NCBI GenBank assembly: GCA_019323235.1
Contig: JAHWHN010000110.1
Coordinates: forward strand, 1 to 6,264
Direction of reading: 5' to 3'
From: Candidatus Woesearchaeota archaeon
GTDB lineage: Archaea > Nanobdellota > Nanobdellia > Woesearchaeales > JABIAG01
DNA length: 6,264 nucleotides
Notes under the pieces: model-generated
The model's input: only the letters and a program-made list of their open reading frames with translations
The model's database searches: none
What the model was told of the DNA's origin: nothing
Translations under genes and position numbers: made by a program
Part shown: positions 3,740 to 6,264 of the stretch, piece after piece
Layout of the letters: each line of letters begins with the position of its first letter
Position numbering within the stretch: the first letter of the stretch is position 1

Positions 3740-6264
3740 ATGTTGGGACTTATTATGGGGGAGTATATATCTAATAGAAGATATTATACTTTAGTATTAT
3801 TCGTAGTACTATTAGCAAGTATAACAATACTAGCGGAAAGAGGGGTATTTGAAAGCATAAATTTAGACTTTGATTTGTCTATCTCAGGAAGATCAATCTA
3901 TAATTCTAATTTTACTTTATTTGAAGACCAAATTAATAAGTCCTATAATGAAAATTCTGTATATTTATTCAAACCTTCTGTTGATACCAATATTAAGTCC
4001 CTTTTAGTATCTGGTAATGTATCAGGAACAGGTTATGCCAAAGTATATTTGTTAATTAATCGAGAACTATACCCCGTAGCTTTCTTTAGTTTGAATAATG
4101 AAACTATAAACTTCTCAAATATTTGTGAATCTACTTGTTCATTACCAACATTAAGCGATGATAAATATGTATTAAGAATTGAAGTAGATAACGTATTACT
4201 AAATCTAAACACAATTTCATATTCAGAATTTGACATGGACTCCTCCATAGATAAAGTCCCAAATTTTTCTAAGGAGTCCAGTCAAACTCTATCAACACAA
4301 AAAACAAATAAAAAAGATTCAGAACCATTATTAAATGAATCTTTATTCCAAGTTCTTAGACCTTCTGATAATTGGGAAGATGTAGATGGTATAATTGATT
4401 TCAAAATAAAACTAAATGATATCCCTTTAGAAAGTTGTGAAATTATATTAAATGAAAATTTATCTTATTTCGCAGATTTCAAAGAAAATCAATTGATTTT
4501 TAGTACTGAATTATTAGATGATGGAAACTATACTTGGTATGCAAATTGTTCTTTTTTAAACAATTCATTTTTGTCAAATCATATGAATTTTACTGTTAAT
4601 CAGAATTCTTCATTAATTGAAATTTTTGAAGATGTAGAGGATGGATTAGGAAATACTCAAAAAGTAGATATTAAAATATTTATTGGTGACAATTTAACTT
4701 TTAATTTAACAGAAAATCAGCATTCAAAATTAATAAAAAAAGGTAATTACAATGTAGAATTAATCCCTTATAATAGTCCTGTTAAAAAAATAAAAGTTCT
4801 TAATACTTCATTTAATAAAAATGTAAATGAATTTATCGATGTTGATGATGTGTTAGGTAAAACATCTTTGCCTGTAACTAAAAAATGGAGACAAGCATAT
4901 GCATTAAATCCTATCTATAAAGATTCCTCTTATGAAATAACAGTAATTGCAAAAGGAGAAGACTTATACAAATGTAAAGATTGGAATTATACAGAAAGAA
5001 ATTGTTTTGGTGATTGGGTTAAAATAATGGATTTAGTTCCAGGTGATGAATATACTTTCAATTTAACACCTCTTGATCCAGCTTATGGAGAAGGTGAAGA
5101 TATTTTTATATTAAAAACAATTGATATTGATGGAAATGTTTCTGATTGGGATGATATATTAAATACAGAAAGAAATCAAATAATAGATGGTATAGGAGGA
5201 ATTAATGATCTAGATAATCCTACTACTGTAGATAGAGATTTAATTAAGTTTGCATACACGTGGGATGATGATTATTTTTACAATTATTTTGAAAGAACAA
5301 CCTCTGGTAACCTTGCAGTAAATCTTTTAGTTTATTTAGATTTAGGAAATGATGGTTATATGAATTCTACTGATAAAGTAGCAAGATATGTCTGGAATGG
5401 TGCAAGTAATGAAATAGATATTTGGATTTATGATTATGTTCCAAGTGGTACTGCAGACATTTTAACAGGTGATGGATTTGATATGCCTGGTACTATTACT
5501 AATGGAATTCTTGTTGAAGAAAATTTACTTGGTGGAAGTCCATCGGGTTCCTATGCTGAAACAAGATTAAATTGGAGCGATATAGGAATAGCACCAGGTA
5601 CTCCTATTCAATTTCATGTTTCTTCTTCAAGAGGAATTAATCTTCCTTCGCAAATAGAGGATAACATGGACTCAAGAAGTACATTATTAGTTTTTATTGA
5701 TATTAGTCCTGATCAATCTTCTGCTGGATCAAAAGGAGATACTATTTATTATGATTTAATAATTACTAATGATGGTAATGTTGAGGATACAATAGATATA
5801 TCTACTATCGGAACTTTAAATGGTTGGACAATTAATTTCTATCAGAATGATAGTGTTACTCCTTTGAATGATTCTGATTCAGATGGTTTAATTGATGTTG
5901 TTTTATCTCCATATACTTCAACAACAATTGTGGCAGCAGTAACAATTAAAGCGAGTGCAAAAAATGGTGATTTGGATCAAACATATGTTTATGTAAATTC
6001 TTCGAATGATAATTCTGTTTACGATTATGCTTTATTAACAACTGGTGTTGGTGCGATATACATATATCCTTCAAATTATGGAAAAATAGCTTCTGGAACT
6101 TATATAGAATATAATCATACTTTGTTAAATAATAGATTACAACCAGATACAATTAATTTACAAATAAATGTTGAGAATGGATGGTATTATGAATTATACA
6201 ATTCTACAGGGGGATTATTAAATGATACTAACTCAGATGGTTTAAATGATTCGGGAGTTATGCC
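3740..6264 (+). CDS. Large modular cell-surface protein, DPANN style, 3' end outside the window
   Basis: The frame stays open for 841 codons to the window end. The first residues are positively charged (SNRR) and followed by an 18-residue hydrophobic segment (YYTLVLFVVLLASITILA, 15-32). This is a signal peptide or N-terminal anchor, so the rest is outside the cell. Modules in order: about 45-162, a beta-rich unit with CESTC (129-133) and YVLRIEVDN; 163-200, a Ser/Lys/Asn linker; 203-287, an Ig-like unit with Cys233, Cys270 and DGNYTWYANC; 290-380, a beta-rich unit; 384-450, KKWRQAYALNP, then C-K-D-W (412-415), C-F-G-D-W (422-426), PGDEYTF and DPAYGE; about 488-650, a DOMON/CBM9-like domain starting at FAYTWDDDYFY; from 660, tandem beta-sandwich repeats with DSDSDG-type loops. 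About 28 N-x-S/T sequons suggest N-glycosylation. ATG 3755 (MGEYISNRR) fits the promoter spacing better than ATG 3740, which has only an AGGA placed too close. The role is probably envelope structure or adhesion; the exact function is unknown. Confidence 0.88.
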   Translation, partial: MLGLIMGEYISNRRYYTLVLFVVLLASITILAERGVFESINLDFDLSISGRSIYNSNFTLFEDQINKSYNENSVYLFKPSVDTNIKSLLVSGNVSGTGYAKVYLLINRELYPVAFFSLNNETINFSNICESTCSLPTLSDDKYVLRIEVDNVLLNLNTISYSEFDMDSSIDKVPNFSKESSQTLSTQKTNKKDSEPLLNESLFQVLRPSDNWEDVDGIIDFKIKLNDIPLESCEIILNENLSYFADFKENQLIFSTELLDDGNYTWYANCSFLNNSFLSNHMNFTVNQNSSLIEIFEDVEDGLGNTQKVDIKIFIGDNLTFNLTENQHSKLIKKGNYNVELIPYNSPVKKIKVLNTSFNKNVNEFIDVDDVLGKTSLPVTKKWRQAYALNPIYKDSSYEITVIAKGEDLYKCKDWNYTERNCFGDWVKIMDLVPGDEYTFNLTPLDPAYGEGEDIFILKTIDIDGNVSDWDDILNTERNQIIDGIGGINDLDNPTTVDRDLIKFAYTWDDDYFYNYFERTTSGNLAVNLLVYLDLGNDGYMNSTDKVARYVWNGASNEIDIWIYDYVPSGTADILTGDGFDMPGTITNGILVEENLLGGSPSGSYAETRLNWSDIGIAPGTPIQFHVSSSRGINLPSQIEDNMDSRSTLLVFIDISPDQSSAGSKGDTIYYDLIITNDGNVEDTIDISTIGTLNGWTINFYQNDSVTPLNDSDSDGLIDVVLSPYTSTTIVAAVTIKASAKNGDLDQTYVYVNSSNDNSVYDYALLTTGVGAIYIYPSNYGKIASGTYIEYNHTLLNNRLQPDTINLQINVENGWYYELYNSTGGLLNDTNSDGLNDSGVM
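3887..4219 (+). other. Domain: CESTC-type beta module of the surface protein
   Basis: Residues about 50-160 alternate hydrophobic and polar positions typical of a beta-sandwich: LLVSGNVSGTGYAKVYLL, NFSNICESTCSLPTLSDDKYVLRIEVDNVLL, ending in NTISYSEF. The Cys129/Cys133 pair in C-E-x-T-C-x-L-P, the Tyr-x-Leu-x-x-Glu-Val strand after it and the closing I-x-Y strand form a combination I associate with secreted DPANN proteins. A disulfide between the two Cys is plausible outside the cell. Family name unknown. Confidence 0.55.
4346..4600 (+). other. Domain: Ig-like module with a Cys pair in the surface protein
   Basis: Residues about 203-287 begin at FQVLRPSDN, carry Cys233 in the middle, and close with DGNYTWYANC (261-270) and MNFTV. 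The G-x-Y-x-W-x-x-x-C strand paired with an earlier Cys is the usual Ig-like disulfide arrangement of archaeal surface proteins. In cytoplasmic Ig-like domains these Cys would not be expected. Confidence 0.5.
5201..5689 (+). other. Domain: DOMON/CBM9-like module in the surface protein
   Basis: Residues about 488-650 start with a DNPTTVDRDL lead-in, then FAYTWDDDYFYNYFERT. They continue with NLLVYLDLGNDGYMNSTDKVARYVW, a GGSPSGSYAETRLNWSDIGIAPGTPIQFHVSSS segment in its latter half, and end with DNMDS. The order (a Trp-Asp-Asp strand with aromatic residues, a D-x-x-x-D-G loop, an E-x-x-x-x-W-x-D-I-G segment, then P-G-x-x-I-x-F-x-V-S) resembles secreted DOMON/CBM9-like sandwiches. Such domains bind sugars or metals in other proteins. 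Ligand here is unknown. Confidence 0.5.
5717..6264 (+). repeat. Tandem beta-sandwich repeats at the visible end of the surface protein
   Basis: Two units spaced about 120 residues apart align by eye. Unit 1 starts at residue 660 (SSAGSKGDTIYYDLIITNDG), unit 2 at residue 780. Shared positions in order are G-x-x-I-x-Y, N, D-T-I, N-G-W, L-N-D and S-D-G-L-x-D. Unit 1 has DSDSDGLID and unit 2 has NDTNSDGLND, both Asp-rich loops like calcium-binding ones. Unit 2 is cut by the window end, so further copies may follow. At the base level the copies are diverged, so this is an old protein repeat rather than a recent duplication. Confidence 0.65.

Noticed and set aside
4033..4248. Open - strand frame of 71 codons
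   Set aside because: It is antisense to the continuous surface-protein frame and lies within its CESTC beta module.
5946..6152. Open - strand frame of 68 codons rich in His, Lys and Tyr
   Set aside because: It is antisense to the tandem repeats of the surface protein. The odd composition is explained by complementing Asn/Asp/Tyr-rich codons.
1..6264. CRISPR array, tRNA, rRNA, insertion sequence or recoded stop codons
   Set aside because: No regularly spaced direct repeats, no cloverleaf or rRNA-like GC-rich block, and no transposase or terminal repeats were seen. All three stop codons end recognisable genes at the expected lengths.

Overview
This AT-rich window carries several archaeal signatures. 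It has an archaeal/eukaryotic-type prolyl-tRNA synthetase with a C-terminal zinc domain, a METTL5-like RNA methylase, TATA/BRE promoters, and genes that appear to be leaderless. The large surface protein is built from modules I associate with DPANN archaea, Woesearchaeota or Pacearchaeota in particular. That lineage call is an inference from protein style, not from a marker alignment. TAA, TAG and TGA all serve as stops, so the standard code fits.

Layout, left to right. (1) 3-458 (+): the 3' part of an unrecognised gene whose start lies outside the window. (2) 459-551: an A/T-rich convergent gap with T-tracts that can end the leftward unit. (3) 552-1997 (-): prolyl-tRNA synthetase with its own TATA box and Shine-Dalgarno. 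(4) 2074-2535 and 2532-3122 (-): two class I SAM-dependent methyltransferases joined by an ATGA overlap; the upstream one is METTL5-like. (5) 3123-3166: a 44 bp divergent gap with two offset TATA boxes, each placed so that transcription would begin at or next to the start codon. (6) 3167-3658 (+): a small coiled-coil plus winged-helix protein. (7) 3659-3739: a perfect inverted repeat, then a textbook BRE/TATA promoter. (8) 3740 to the window end (+): a large secreted or membrane-anchored multidomain protein, open at the 3' end. It holds Ig-like modules, a Cys/Trp signature, a DOMON/CBM9-like domain, and tandem beta-sandwich repeats with Asp-rich loops.

The leftward genes form a housekeeping translation/RNA-modification block: tRNA charging and probable rRNA or other RNA methylation. 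The rightward genes are a putative DNA-binding protein and a cell-surface protein. No mobile element, CRISPR array, tRNA or rRNA is visible. The most informative parts are the modular surface protein and the compact divergent leaderless promoter pair. I see no clear evidence of a wholly new defence or genetic system.
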